A stretch of DNA of 64,000 bases from CAWVSB01 sp046710535 (GTDB lineage Bacteria > Pseudomonadota > Gammaproteobacteria > Pseudomonadales > CAWVSB01). The translations under genes were made by a program, and so were the position numbers. Positions 52,690-60,596 of the stretch are shown here, piece by piece (within the stretch, counting starts at the first letter, position 1; every line of letters starts with the position of its first letter). The notes below the pieces were generated by a model. That model searched no databases. It was given only the letters and a program-made list of their open reading frames with translations, and was not told the origin of the DNA. Where the stretch lies: NCBI GenBank assembly GCA_046710535.1, contig JBKEHH010000011.1:1-64000 (forward strand), in the 5' to 3' direction.

Positions 52690-53922
52690 ATGGCTTTTGA
52701 TCCAAACAATACCATCGATAATGCAGACAGCGCGAAGATTGGTATTACACAGCGGGGAAACCTAAAGTTTTTAGAACAAGCGCTGCGTGAGTATTGGAAT
52801 CTTGGACAAAACAATGTGTTGTGCTGGAGTATTAACAGTGCCGGTATTAGCGTGCTAATGGTGCCACATTATTTTTTAGCACAGTTTTCATCCAGCATAG
52901 AAAACATTGCTTCTAAAGATCGATTAGACGCTTTGAATGGTCGTTTTGTTCGTAAGTTAATTGCGGGTAAGCGCCAGATGGGTGAAGAAGAGTATGCCGG
53001 CACAGCTAGACGATTTGATATAACTCCTACCCAAATAGATCTTCCTGTGCCGATTGGTAAAGATGGGCCAGTTCTAGGCGTTATTGAGTCTATGGTGCGT
53101 CGTTACAGTATCAGTTATGTGAGTAAACGAGCGGTACTATTATTTGATATTGTCGATTTTTCCTTGTTTAGTCCGTTTGAGCAAACTAGTCAGATCAGCA
53201 GCTTGTCTTATTCATTAAATGCGGCGTTTAGTAAAATGCTAGCTCATAATATTAATATCGACTTTGCGCGTACTACTACTGGTGATGGTTTTTATATTTG
53301 GAATCGCAACGTAGATACGATGGCCGATACCCATTTATTTCAATTTATGCTGATGGTGATGGCAAATAATGCAGTGGCGCAGTCAAAGGCCATGGGTAGA
53401 ACTGTACCAACAATACGTACAGGCTTTCATGTGGGTAGTCATTACGAATTTTACCAAGCTCAGGGCGTTAATCCGACAATGTTTAGTTATATCGTTGGCG
53501 ATGTCACCATTGAGTTGGCGCGTATTCTTGAATCAGCTGCTCCCGGTCAAATCTATATCGGTGATTTTACTACCAATATGCCAACTTCCAGTCGTGATTC
53601 AGCATTTTTGATAGAAGTAGATAGCGCCCGTTTTGTTGAGCGTGCGCGTAAGCATTTGGCTTCACTAAAAGGGGTGGAGCTATCTGGCGGTGGTATTGAA
53701 TCAATCCATTGTTTTTTGACGGGTGAAACCAGTGTTGCCGGCGGTGAGTCAATTCATCGATTTAAAATTATCGATAAACATGGCCTTAGTCGTAACGCCT
53801 ACAATCTTCGAGTTAATATTCAAACAACTCATGGGCGACCAATTTTATTAGGCTCAAATGCTCGTGCCAATACTACAGACCGTGTTACCGGTGGTATAAT
53901 GCGTAGCTCTCGCGAGAAATAA
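52690..53922 (+). CDS. Class III nucleotidyl cyclase homologue
   Basis: 410 residues. A LuxR-autoinducer-domain-like N-terminal region is suggested by VLCWSINSAGISVLMVPHYF but not certain. The C-terminal half is a class III cyclase fold: metal Asp153 in LLFDIVDFSLF and Asp199 in TTTGDGFYIWN, then RTGFHVG and GDVTIELARILESAAPGQIYIGD. In active cyclases the last motif reads NLAAR; here Ile replaces the transition-state Asn while the Arg is kept. It may be inactive or act on another nucleotide. No membrane helices. It stands alone between divergent and downstream genes. Confidence 0.7.
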   Translation: MAFDPNNTIDNADSAKIGITQRGNLKFLEQALREYWNLGQNNVLCWSINSAGISVLMVPHYFLAQFSSSIENIASKDRLDALNGRFVRKLIAGKRQMGEEEYAGTARRFDITPTQIDLPVPIGKDGPVLGVIESMVRRYSISYVSKRAVLLFDIVDFSLFSPFEQTSQISSLSYSLNAAFSKMLAHNINIDFARTTTGDGFYIWNRNVDTMADTHLFQFMLMVMANNAVAQSKAMGRTVPTIRTGFHVGSHYEFYQAQGVNPTMFSYIVGDVTIELARILESAAPGQIYIGDFTTNMPTSSRDSAFLIEVDSARFVERARKHLASLKGVELSGGGIESIHCFLTGETSVAGGESIHRFKIIDKHGLSRNAYNLRVNIQTTHGRPILLGSNARANTTDRVTGGIMRSSREK

Positions 53923-54001
53923 TTTTCGATTTTGTGAAATCATTTAAAGATAACTCTTACTAATTCGGTTAAAAATACTAATTTAAATAATGGAGAAATT
54001 A

Positions 54002-54658
54002 ATGATTCGTCTTGGGTTTATCATTGCCTTAGTTATATCTACTACGGCTTGTATGTCGACAGATCCATACACCGGCGATCAAAAAGTAAGTAATACTGCT
54101 AAAGGTGCAAGTATTGGCGCCGTCACCGGAGCCATCATTGGAGCCGCCACCTCGAGTAAAGACGATCGCGAAAAAGGAATATTAACTGGTGCCGTAGCAG
54201 GTGGTGTTATCGTCGGCGGTGTCGGTTTCTATATGGACAAGCAAGAAGCTGCATTGCGACAACAACTAGAAGGCACGGGCGTAAGAATCGCTCGTGAAGG
54301 CGACAATATTCGCTTAATCATGCCAGGTAACATCACTTTCGATGTAAACCGTTACAATATACGCGGTCAATTTTTACCTGTTTTAGACTCTGTAGGCGTT
54401 GTCCTTGCCGAGTTTGATAAAACCACTGTTATGGTTGAAGGTCACACTGATTCAACTGGCTCGTTTGAAACCAATCAAGTCTTGAGTGAAAATCGTGCAG
54501 GGTCAGTTAGCAGTTATTTAACGCAGCAAGGCGTGGCGTTTAGTCGTGTTCAATCCCAAGGTTTGGGCCCGCGCAACCCTGTTGCCAGTAACGAATCAGC
54601 TTATGGCCGTGAGCAAAATCGTCGGGTAGAGTTACGTTTGCTGCCAATGGCGCAGTAA
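54002..54658 (+). CDS. OmpA-family lipoprotein (YiaD-like)
   Basis: About 218 residues. From the ATG at 54002 (TGGAGAA just upstream; an ATG at 53990 lies over that site) a lipoprotein signal ends at Cys17 (ISTTAC). A glycine-rich segment with two hydrophobic stretches (GASIGAVTGAIIGAA and GAVAGGVIVGGVGFYM) follows, then an OmpA peptidoglycan-binding domain: FDVNRYNIRGQF, MVEGHTDSTGSFETN, LSENRAGSVSSYL and GREQNRRVELRL. It would tether the outer or inner membrane to the wall. Seven bases separate it from rsmJ. Confidence 0.9.
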   Translation: MIRLGFIIALVISTTACMSTDPYTGDQKVSNTAKGASIGAVTGAIIGAATSSKDDREKGILTGAVAGGVIVGGVGFYMDKQEAALRQQLEGTGVRIAREGDNIRLIMPGNITFDVNRYNIRGQFLPVLDSVGVVLAEFDKTTVMVEGHTDSTGSFETNQVLSENRAGSVSSYLTQQGVAFSRVQSQGLGPRNPVASNESAYGREQNRRVELRLLPMAQ

Positions 54659-54665
54659 TCGCTTT

Positions 54666-55451
54666 ATGAGCGACAGTAAAGTTATTGTTTTTTATTCAGA
54701 TGACAATTTTGCTGATGCTGCGAAAGGACTAGCGCAAACCACAGGTTTGCCCGTTAAGAAAGGCACCGACTTAAAATTTGAGTCGGTGCCTTTTTGTTTA
54801 TGTGTTAATGACCTGGGAATATCACTCAGGCAGTCAGGGAAAAAAGCACCTGGGCCTGTGCGAGTAGACTTTTTGGCAGGCAAGACCAAGCATCGGATGA
54901 ATTATGGCGGTGGTAGAGGTCAGCTTCTGTCAAAGGCTATAGGCGTTAATAAGCGGGCAGGGCTTAAAGTTTTAGATGCTACCGCTGGTTTAGGGCAAGA
55001 CAGTTTTGTGCTGGCTACCTTGGGTTGCGATATGACATTAATCGAGCGCTCTCCAGTCGTGGCAGCATTGCTACGTGATGGTATTGAGCGCGGCTTACAA
55101 GGCGACGATGAGGTCGCTGCAGTGCTTGGTCGAATGAATTTAGTCTGCGCAGACTCTATAGATTATTTGCGGCAATTAGCAGAGCCTGTGGATGTAATTT
55201 ATTTAGACCCTATGTATCCACATACCGATAAAACCGCCAAAGTAAAAAAAGAAATGGCAGTCTTTCGTGAGATTGTCGGTCAGGATTTAGACCATCAAAA
55301 ACTACTAGCTGAGGCCTTAGAAAAAGCAATTTATCGGGTAGTTGTTAAGCGCCCAAGACTAGGGGCTGAAATTAGTAGTACTAAACCAGCACTGCAGTTA
55401 ATGGGTAAATCATCGCGCTTTGATATTTATACTAATAAAGGTCTTAGCTAA
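54666..55451 (+). CDS. rsmJ: 16S rRNA m2G1516 methyltransferase RsmJ
   Basis: 261 residues. The enzyme methylates G1516 of 16S rRNA. Diagnostic features are YGGGRGQLLSKAIG, the SAM site VLDATAGLGQDSFVLAT, LIERSPVVAALLRDGIERG and the catalytic-type YLDPMYPHTDKTAKVKKEM, ending RFDIYTN. It begins seven bases after the upstream lipoprotein gene. A 13-bp perfect hairpin followed by T residues lies inside codons 32-43 (54759-54796), which is unusual; see the separate entry. Convergent with the 55455 gene (3-base gap). Confidence 0.94.
   Translation: MSDSKVIVFYSDDNFADAAKGLAQTTGLPVKKGTDLKFESVPFCLCVNDLGISLRQSGKKAPGPVRVDFLAGKTKHRMNYGGGRGQLLSKAIGVNKRAGLKVLDATAGLGQDSFVLATLGCDMTLIERSPVVAALLRDGIERGLQGDDEVAAVLGRMNLVCADSIDYLRQLAEPVDVIYLDPMYPHTDKTAKVKKEMAVFREIVGQDLDHQKLLAEALEKAIYRVVVKRPRLGAEISSTKPALQLMGKSSRFDIYTNKGLS
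54759..54796 (+). terminator. Terminator-like hairpin inside the rsmJ coding sequence
   Basis: AAAGGCACCGACT (54759-54771) and AGTCGGTGCCTTT (54781-54793) are a perfect 13-bp inverted repeat with a 9-base loop, followed by TT then GTTT. This is the textbook intrinsic terminator shape, placed about 100 bases after the upstream lipoprotein stop and 94 bases into rsmJ. Translating ribosomes would melt it, so it may act only on untranslated transcripts. Confidence 0.6.
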
Positions 55452-55454
55452 GCG

Positions 55455-55820
55455 TTAATGTCCTTGCCAATCAATTAGGCTCTCACCATCGCCATCGATT
55501 CTCCACCAGCGATCGTCATTGCTGTCTTCCTTCCAGCCACCTTGGCTTGCTCGAATTTCCTTCTCAAAATACTGCCATGCTTGTTTGGCGCAATCTAAAT
55601 CGTCTGCCCATGATGTTTGGTCTGATTGAAACCAAATAGAGGTGAATTTCCCGCTGTTTATTGTAAATACGGTAATAGATTTGTCACCAGTATCGGCTAC
55701 AATTTTATTAGTATTGCGGTTAACGGGTGTAAGTTGTGTTTGCCAGCCTAGATGTTGTAGCCAGTGCTCGGCTTTAGCTGGATTAATATTTTTAACGTAA
55801 ATTTCTATATCAGATTGCAT
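55455..55820 (-). CDS. Hypothetical protein downstream of dapE
   Basis: 121 residues, no signal peptide. The N-terminal half alternates strand and helix (IEIYVKNINPAKAEHWLQHLG), suggesting a ferredoxin-like or PF-type small fold. The second half is rich in Trp (IWFQSDQTSWADD, AWQYFEKE, GGWKEDSNDDRWWRIDGDGE). I recognise the pattern from genes beside dapE in other gammaproteobacteria but not a function. Six bases separate its start from the dapE stop, so it is the last gene of the dap operon. Confidence 0.72.
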   Translation of the reverse strand: MQSDIEIYVKNINPAKAEHWLQHLGWQTQLTPVNRNTNKIVADTGDKSITVFTINSGKFTSIWFQSDQTSWADDLDCAKQAWQYFEKEIRASQGGWKEDSNDDRWWRIDGDGESLIDWQGH

Positions 55821-55826
55821 AAAATG

Positions 55827-56972
55827 TTACGCGTCGCTAGCCAGTAAGTTAACCAACACTTGCTGATAAATATTGGTCAATACATTTAGATCGTTCACCT
55901 TAACGCATTCATTGGTTTTATGAATAGTGGCATTGACCGGCCCAAGCTCAACCAGTTGAGACCCTGTTGGTGCTATGAACCTGCCGTCAGATGTACCGCC
56001 AGCGGTAGATAATTCAGTATCCAATCCGGTGGTCGATTTTATGGCAGCTTTAACTGCATCAATTAAACTACCAGCCGATGTCAAAAATGGTTGGCCGCTT
56101 AAATGCCAGTCAAGCTGATAATCTAGTCCGTGCTTAGCTAAAATTTCTGCGGTGCGCTGTTTAATCAAATTTGCGGTTAATTCAGTTGAAAACCTAAAAT
56201 TAAATGTCGCGCTTAAGTTGCCAGGAATAACATTGGTCGCCCCTGTACCGCTGTTTATGTTCGAAATTTGAAATGAGGTAGCAGGAAAGAAATCATTACC
56301 GTTATCCCACTTAGTGGTGGCAAGTTCTGCCAGAGCAGGTGCTGCACGGTGTATTGGGTTGTCGGCCAAATGTGGGTAGGCCACATGACCTTGAATGCCA
56401 TTAATAGTCATCACGCAACCCAATGACCCGCGACGGCCATTTTTTATCACATCGCCAGTTTCATTTGTACTCGAAGGCTCGCCGACCACGCACCAATCAA
56501 TATGCTCGCCTTGTTCTTGCAAGTAATCGATTACTTTTACTGTACCGTTAATGGCAATACCTTCTTCATCGGCGGTAATCAAGAACGCAATACGTCCGCT
56601 GTGATTTGGATGCTGAGCAACAAAATTTTCACAGGCAACAACCATGGCTGCTAGTGATCCCTTCATGTCTGCTGCACCACGGCCATATAGCATGCCGTCA
56701 CGTATTTCCGGTTTAAACGGATGGCTGGCCCATTCTTCAACTGGGCCTGTTGGCACCACATCGGTATGACCAGCGAAAGCTAATATTGGGCCAGAATCCC
56801 CATGTACTGCCCAAAAATTATCAATATTGCCAAAGCGTAAATGAGTCACCTCAAAGCCAATGGCTTCTAAGCGCTCACACATTAAGGGTTGGCAGCCCGC
56901 ATCTTCGGGCGTAACCGATGCGCGGCTGATTAATTCAGACGCTAAGGAAATAGTGGCAGAGTGATCAGTCAT
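55827..56972 (-). CDS. dapE: Succinyl-diaminopimelate desuccinylase
   Basis: 381 residues, a di-zinc M20 hydrolase that removes succinate from N-succinyl-L,L-diaminopimelate. Metal and catalytic residues are in FAGHTDVVPTGP (His, Asp), GRGAADMKGS (Asp), ITADEEGIAING (Glu-Glu) and IHKTNECV (His). A dimerisation domain is inserted in the middle. It sits in the order yffB-dapD-dapE-unknown with 10- and 6-base gaps, the standard succinylase branch of lysine and peptidoglycan precursor synthesis. Confidence 0.96.
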   Translation of the reverse strand: MTDHSATISLASELISRASVTPEDAGCQPLMCERLEAIGFEVTHLRFGNIDNFWAVHGDSGPILAFAGHTDVVPTGPVEEWASHPFKPEIRDGMLYGRGAADMKGSLAAMVVACENFVAQHPNHSGRIAFLITADEEGIAINGTVKVIDYLQEQGEHIDWCVVGEPSSTNETGDVIKNGRRGSLGCVMTINGIQGHVAYPHLADNPIHRAAPALAELATTKWDNGNDFFPATSFQISNINSGTGATNVIPGNLSATFNFRFSTELTANLIKQRTAEILAKHGLDYQLDWHLSGQPFLTSAGSLIDAVKAAIKSTTGLDTELSTAGGTSDGRFIAPTGSQLVELGPVNATIHKTNECVKVNDLNVLTNIYQQVLVNLLASDA

Positions 56973-56982
56973 AGTTATCAGC

Positions 56983-58011
56983 TTAGTTGTGTACGTGTAA
57001 TGATTCGTTTAATTCAATAACCGACTTATTGGTTAAGCATTCAATTGCACCGCTTAATGAATTGCGGCGAAATAATAAGTCAGACTGACCAGCAAGGTCC
57101 CGAGCTTTAGCTTGACCAGCAATTTCGCCATTCTCGCCAACCATATTTACCTTGGTGCCAGCGGTAATATAAAGGCCAGCTTCTACGGTACAGCGGTCGC
57201 CTAGTGGCAAACCAATACCGGCATTAGCGCCAATCAAGCATTCGTCGCCAACTGAAATAACCGTTGAATTACCACCAGACAAAGTTCCCATGGTCGAGCA
57301 GCCGCCGCCAAGGTCAGAGCCTTTGCCAACATAAACTCCAGCAGATATACGGCCTTCAATCATCCCTGGACCTTCGGTACCAGCATTAAAATTGACAAAA
57401 CCTTCGTGCATAATCGTTGTACCTTCACCAAGATATGCGCCTAATCTTACGCGAGCAGTGTGGGCAATTCGCACGCCTGTTGGCACAACATAGCTGGTCA
57501 TTTTAGGAAATTTATCTACCGAGATAACTTCAATAAACGAGCCTTCAATGCGGGCTTGCAGTTGTCTTTGCGGCAACTCGTTAATATCAATAGCGCCGTC
57601 GTTAGTCCATGCCACATTGGGCAATACACCAAATAAACCAGTTAAATCAGTACCGTGCGGTTTGACTAAACGATGCGATAACAAATGAAGTTTCAAATAA
57701 CCTTCTGGCACGCTGCTGGGGGCGCTATCAGTTGCCAAAATAGTTATTACCAATGGGCTATTACTTGCAGCTAAGCTCGCGGCTGCTGCTTTTTGGTCGC
57801 TATCGCTTAGCCCAGCGCCAACCGCTTTCATTTGCTCACTGCTTACCGCTAGTGCTTCGTTACCACCTTGGTAACTGCAGCTGCTGGCAATCGCATCTAT
57901 GTCAGCTTTGTTAATATTGATCGCTGGAGCAGGGTAGAACACCTCTAACCACTCGCCATTGCTATTTTGCGTGCCTACACCTAAACCTAATGAAAAAATG
58001 GTATCGCTCAT
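56983..58011 (-). CDS. dapD: 2,3,4,5-tetrahydropyridine-2,6-dicarboxylate N-succinyltransferase
   Basis: 342 residues from the ATG at 58011; a TTG at 58023 is rejected because it overlaps the ribosome site. This is the long DapD type of pseudomonads and relatives rather than the 274-residue E. coli type. The C-terminal half is a left-handed beta helix with hexapeptide turns (TRVRLGAYLGEGTTIM as ARVRLGAYLGEG, VGKGSDLGGGCSTMG, SVGDECLIGANAGIG). It transfers succinyl from succinyl-CoA. It is 10 bases upstream of dapE. Confidence 0.94.
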   Translation of the reverse strand: MSDTIFSLGLGVGTQNSNGEWLEVFYPAPAININKADIDAIASSCSYQGGNEALAVSSEQMKAVGAGLSDSDQKAAAASLAASNSPLVITILATDSAPSSVPEGYLKLHLLSHRLVKPHGTDLTGLFGVLPNVAWTNDGAIDINELPQRQLQARIEGSFIEVISVDKFPKMTSYVVPTGVRIAHTARVRLGAYLGEGTTIMHEGFVNFNAGTEGPGMIEGRISAGVYVGKGSDLGGGCSTMGTLSGGNSTVISVGDECLIGANAGIGLPLGDRCTVEAGLYITAGTKVNMVGENGEIAGQAKARDLAGQSDLLFRRNSLSGAIECLTNKSVIELNESLHVHN

Positions 58012-58026
58012 GTTATCTATCAACCT

Positions 58027-58374
58027 CTAATTAAATATTGCATGGTATTGGTCGGCTTCAAAGCCAACAAATACAGAATCGTCGATGGTTAGCACAGGAC
58101 GTTTTATCAGAGTTGGATTTGCTAACAATAAACCCAACGCGGTCTGCTCGCTTAAACCTTCCTTTTGCTCGTCGCTTAACTGCTTCCAGCTGGTAGAGCG
58201 TTTATTAACTACTACATCAAGCCCAGCCAGATCTAACCAACGTTTAACTTCCGTCTTGTCTACACCATCTTCACGTACGTCTACGAAAGTGTAATCACTG
58301 CCGTTAGCTTCTAGCCATTTACATGCTTTCTTTACAGTGTCGCAGTTTTTAATACCGTATACCGTTGCGGGCAT
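58027..58374 (-). CDS. yffB: ArsC/Spx-family protein YffB
   Basis: 115 residues, thioredoxin-like fold with a single active Cys in YGIKNCDTVKKACKWL, the ArsC/Spx pattern CxxxxxA. The Arg triad typical of arsenate reductases is only partly kept (KRSTSW, NPTLIKRPVL), as in YffB. YffB beside dapD/dapE is the standard arrangement in gammaproteobacteria. Its function is poorly known; a glutathione-dependent reductase is suggested for the family. First gene of the dap operon. Confidence 0.88.
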   Translation of the reverse strand: MPATVYGIKNCDTVKKACKWLEANGSDYTFVDVREDGVDKTEVKRWLDLAGLDVVVNKRSTSWKQLSDEQKEGLSEQTALGLLLANPTLIKRPVLTIDDSVFVGFEADQYHAIFN

Positions 58375-58609
58375 GGAATTGTCCTGTATTGGTGTTTTAA
58401 TTGCCCAGTTCTAAGGCTAAGTAGCATACCATTGGAAGCGTATTTGGTTAAGCAATAGAGGCAATAATTACAGCGTTTCGACAAGATGATCTTGGAGGGC
58501 TAAATCTCTTGTGATTTAAACTGTGTGCTATACGGTAGAGTAACATTCCCGTTTTGTCATTTATCTATCCGCTTGATAGCTGGCCGAGCGCTAAGTATTA
58601 GGCAGCTTA

Positions 58610-59260
58610 ATGACAAACCTTCGCTACAGCTTCCAAACCATTGAGTTTGGCAAGATAGACATTCATCTTTGTACCTTGCGTGACAATCAAGAATTCGACG
58701 ATCCTGAAGGTGTCGCTGAAAAACTGGGCATATCATCGGCGTCTTGGCCAATATTTGGCATTATTTGGCCATCAGCCTTAGTACTTGCCCATCATATTTA
58801 TGATTACGACACTGGCACTATACGAATCTTAGAAATAGGCTGCGGTATGGCCTTAAGTAGCTTGCTGTTAAATAAACAGCATGCCGATATTACTGCTACT
58901 GACTATCATCCCGAGGTTGGCAGGTTTTTAATAAGAAATACTTTGTTAAATGAGGATCAACCCATTAACTATAAACAAGCCGACTGGAGCGTTAGTGATT
59001 ATGAACTAGGCTTGTTTGATTTAATAATTGGCAGCGACTTGTTATATGAAGAAGAGCATATTGAATTACTGGCTAACTTTATTGAGCGACATGCTCAGCC
59101 GTCTTGTGAAGTAATTTTGGTTGACCCAGGAAGGGGTAGGAAAAACAAGTTAACTGCCAAGATGATTGAGTTTGGGTTTAGCTCGAGCCATTCAAAGCCT
59201 GCTCATACAGATTATTTAGAGAAAGAGTTTAAAGGGCATATTTTGACGTTTATACGATGA
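58610..59260 (+). CDS. METTL21-like protein lysine methyltransferase family
   Basis: 216 residues, class I SAM-dependent fold. SAM motif I is ILEIGCGMALSSLLL, with an acidic turn ITATDYHPEVG and a motif IV-like FDLIIGSDLLYEEEH. The upstream SASWPIFGIIWPSALVLAHHI and the SDLLYE motif are features of the METTL21/lysine methyltransferase-16 group, whose members methylate proteins. Substrate unknown. It is followed by a large palindromic element and is convergent with the glycosylase gene. Confidence 0.8.
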   Translation: MTNLRYSFQTIEFGKIDIHLCTLRDNQEFDDPEGVAEKLGISSASWPIFGIIWPSALVLAHHIYDYDTGTIRILEIGCGMALSSLLLNKQHADITATDYHPEVGRFLIRNTLLNEDQPINYKQADWSVSDYELGLFDLIIGSDLLYEEEHIELLANFIERHAQPSCEVILVDPGRGRKNKLTAKMIEFGFSSSHSKPAHTDYLEKEFKGHILTFIR

Positions 59261-59276
59261 AATCATTTAGCATATG

Positions 59277-59335
59277 GGCGAGTTACCTTTGTTTTCACAC
59301 AAAAGAAAGGTAACTCGCCATCAGGCGAAACCTGA
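59277..59335. repeat. Palindromic intergenic element (REP-like)
   Basis: GGCGAGTTACCTTT (59277-59290) and AAAGGTAACTCGCC (59306-59319) form a perfect 14-bp stem. TTTT/AAAA inside extends it past one G-G mismatch, leaving a CACAC loop. A second small hairpin, TCAGG-CGAAA-CCTGA, follows at 59321-59335. No T-run follows on either strand. Repeats with GGCGAGTTAC arms are common between genes in some gammaproteobacteria, so this is probably a dispersed element; no second copy is in the window. Confidence 0.65.
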
Positions 59336-59347
59336 CTAAACCAATTT

Positions 59348-59920
59348 TCATACACTTTTTTGTAGATCAGGGATCACATCTTCCTCAAACCACGCATTCC
59401 TCTTAATCCAAATATTATTCCTCGGACTAGGATGTGGCAGCGGTAATAACTCCGGCCAATATAGCTTCCACTGCCTGACAGTCTCCGTCAAATTCTGTTG
59501 CATAGAATCACGCATATGCCAACGCTGCGCATAACTGCCAATAACCAATGTAAGTTCAATTCTAGGCATCAGGTCTAAAAACTGCTGTCGCCATTGCGGT
59601 GCGCATTCTGGCTGTGGTGGTAAGTCACCAGATTTACCTTTGCCAGGGTAACAAAACCCCAAAGGTAAAATAGCAATTTTTTCTGAGTTATAAAATGTCG
59701 CTGCGTCAATCTCCATCCAGTTACGTAAACGCTCGCCGCTTTTATCATCAAACGGAATACCTGACTGATGTACTTTTATGCCGGGTGCTTAGCCTGCGAT
59801 AAGTATTTTGGCTTTACTACTAACTTGAAATACAGGGCGTATGCCAAGCGGTAGATGATCTTTACAGAGAGAACAGTTATTGGCATCAAGCGCGAGCGTA
59901 TCTAGTGTGGTATTAATCAT
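59348..59920 (-). pseudogene. Uracil-DNA glycosylase-family gene interrupted by one stop codon
   Basis: From the ATG at 59920 one frame encodes a whole UDG-superfamily protein of about 190 residues: CSLCKDHLPLG, KILIAG, then a TAA at 59789-59791, then APGIKVHQSGIPFDD, GERLRNW, the middle ILPLGFCYPGKGKSGD and the C-terminal LPLPHPSPRNN. The stop replaces the Gln of the conserved GQAPG active-site loop (CAA or CAG to TAA). All else is intact. A product starting at ATG 59716 would lack the active-site loop. So it is a recent pseudogene, a sequencing error, or a stop that is read through. Confidence 0.85.
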
Positions 59921-59942
59921 TTGAATACATCCGCTCTAGGAC

Positions 59943-60596
59943 TTAAGGCTTCTTAACCTGCTTAGGGGTTTTACGATTAGGATAACAGGTGGTACAAATT
60001 TCGCAGCCGATACCGTAACAAGTCCGAGCGCTGCAATATTCGCGGCCGTAGTAAATAATTTGTAAATGCAGTTTATTCCATGCTTCGATAGGGAATACTT
60101 TTTTTAAGTCTTTTTCTGTTTTCGTCACATTGCTGCCATTGGTTAAACCCCAGCGTTGGGCTAGCCGATGAATATGAGTATCCACAGCAAAGGCAGGTAC
60201 CCCAAAGGCTTGTGACATAACGACACTTGCGGTTTTGTGGCCAACTCCTGGCAGCGTTTCTAATGCCGCCATATCCGCTGGCACTTCGCCGTCATAATCT
60301 TCAACCAATATTTCAGACAGCCTTTTAATAGCCTTAGACTTTTGCGGTGCTAGCCCGCATGGTCTTACTGCTTGATAAATATCTTCAACGTCTACTTGTG
60401 ACATACCGTGTGGGTTGTCTGCCAGACGAAATAAATCAGGGGTTATCTGATTGACACGTTCGTCAGTACATTGGGCTGACAATAGAACAGCGACTAATAG
60501 CGTGTATGGGTCTTTATGATCTAATGGAATAGGGACTTGTTCATAAATTTCATTAAGGCGTTTAAGTATATAGTCGGCACGTTCTTGTTTTAGCAT
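59943..60596 (-). CDS. nth: Endonuclease III
   Basis: 217 residues, bifunctional glycosylase/AP lyase for oxidised pyrimidines. The helix-hairpin-helix ends LPGVGHKTA with catalytic Lys121; the catalytic Asp139 is in FAVDTHIHRL. The C-terminal iron-sulfur region has Cys188, 193, 198, 201 and 204, spacing unlike the C-x6-C-x2-C-x5-C of E. coli. Its start overlaps the end of dapC by one base, so they are probably co-transcribed. A second DNA repair gene, the broken glycosylase, follows 23 bases downstream. Confidence 0.94.
   Translation of the reverse strand: MLKQERADYILKRLNEIYEQVPIPLDHKDPYTLLVAVLLSAQCTDERVNQITPDLFRLADNPHGMSQVDVEDIYQAVRPCGLAPQKSKAIKRLSEILVEDYDGEVPADMAALETLPGVGHKTASVVMSQAFGVPAFAVDTHIHRLAQRWGLTNGSNVTKTEKDLKKVFPIEAWNKLHLQIIYYGREYCSARTCYGIGCEICTTCYPNRKTPKQVKKP

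Noticed and set aside
59348..59716. A separate 122-residue protein starting at ATG 59716
   Set aside because: It is the C-terminal part of a UDG-family frame that continues upstream past a single stop. Alone it would lack the active-site loop.
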